Shown here piece by piece: positions 5,767-6,087 of a DNA stretch of 6,087 nt (the stretch's first letter is position 1; the number at the start of each line of letters is the position of its first letter). The stretch is from contig SYEI01000349.1 of assembly GCA_005800865.1 (NCBI GenBank), positions 1 to 6,087 on the forward strand. Reading direction: 5' to 3'. Position numbers and translations under genes: made by a program. The notes below the pieces were generated by a model that was not told where the DNA came from, did not search any database, and saw only the letters and a program-made list of their open reading frames with translations. Source of the DNA: Bacteroidota bacterium. GTDB taxonomy: Bacteria; Bacteroidota; Bacteroidia; B-17B0; Aurantibacillaceae.

Positions 5767-6087
5767 ATGACACTATTAAATACATTCGACCCTAAAACAA
5801 CAGAAAAAACATTTGAGCGTTTAGAAAAACTAAACTACATGAGTAAGCCGCAATGGGGCAAAATGAATGTAGCACAAATGTTAGCACATTTAAATGTGGC
5901 TTATGATTTTGCTTATGGTAGAAAAAATTCTAATTTGAATTTCTTTGCAAAATTTATGGTTAAATTATTTGTAAAAAATATTGTGGTGGGAGAAAAACCT
6001 TATACCAAAAATTCACGCACTGCACCAGAATTTATTATAGCAAATGAACGTGACTTTGAAAAAGAAAAATCCATCTTTATTGATAAC
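5767..6087 (+). CDS. DUF1569 family protein (DinB-like fold), 5' part, cut by window end
   Basis: An open frame of 107 codons starts with ATG at 5767, three bases after the lgt stop, and runs without a stop to the window edge, so the C-terminus is missing. The translation contains WGKMNVAQMLAHLNVAYDFA (30-49), with a histidine at residue 41. This is the signature of the DUF1569 group, predicted four-helix proteins related to DinB/YfiT putative metal-dependent enzymes. A stretch ENIVVGEKPYTKNSRTAPEF-like in character (the actual residues 70-89 begin KNIVVGEKPY) fits the middle of the family. Biochemical function is unknown for the family. Close spacing suggests co-transcription with lgt, although no functional link to lipoprotein maturation is evident. 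Confidence 0.8.
   Translation, partial: MTLLNTFDPKTTEKTFERLEKLNYMSKPQWGKMNVAQMLAHLNVAYDFAYGRKNSNLNFFAKFMVKLFVKNIVVGEKPYTKNSRTAPEFIIANERDFEKEKSIFIDN

Overview
The window is AT-rich, tightly packed chromosomal DNA from a member of the Bacteroidota, probably of class Bacteroidia in the broad Flavobacteriales or Sphingobacteriales sense. The evidence is the protein style (an ECF sigma factor ending in a region 4 with the string KSYIQNGKRNLK, and a pyruvate kinase of about 476 residues), exact matches to the Bacteroidota -7 promoter consensus TAnnTTTG, the lack of clear Shine-Dalgarno sequences, and an intergenic repeat containing the palindrome CCCGATAGCTATCGGG. No genus can be named from the sequence alone.

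Layout. Positions 7-1642 hold an ECF-type sigma factor followed after one base by a single-pass membrane protein with C-terminal TPR-like repeats. The second protein is probably the regulator of the first. Next comes a small S4-domain RNA-binding protein of the Hsp15 type (1662-2045) with its own promoter-like box almost touching the start codon. A strong hairpin with T-runs on both strands (2054-2082) separates it from the convergent pyruvate kinase gene (2095-3525, minus strand).

The only gap over 300 bases, 3526-3871, lies between the divergent pyruvate kinase and trmB genes. It contains no credible gene. It is filled by a composite, hairpin-rich, relatively GC-rich repeat-like element of roughly 210-235 bp, bracketed by a 14-bp direct repeat.

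From 3872 to the right edge four plus-strand genes follow closely: trmB (tRNA m7G46 methyltransferase), a 112-residue two-helix membrane protein with a potassium-channel-like plan but an altered selectivity filter, lgt (prolipoprotein diacylglyceryl transferase), and the first 107 codons of a DUF1569 (DinB-like fold) protein cut by the window end. Gaps of 1, 49 and 3 bases suggest one or two transcription units.

Most of the window is housekeeping (glycolysis, tRNA modification, lipoprotein maturation, ribosome-associated RNA binding). No new multi-gene system such as a defence island, CRISPR array or biosynthetic cluster is visible. The points most worth a second look are the channel-like protein with the TGMGPVD loop, the structured intergenic element with its flanking direct repeat, and the sigma/membrane-TPR pair.
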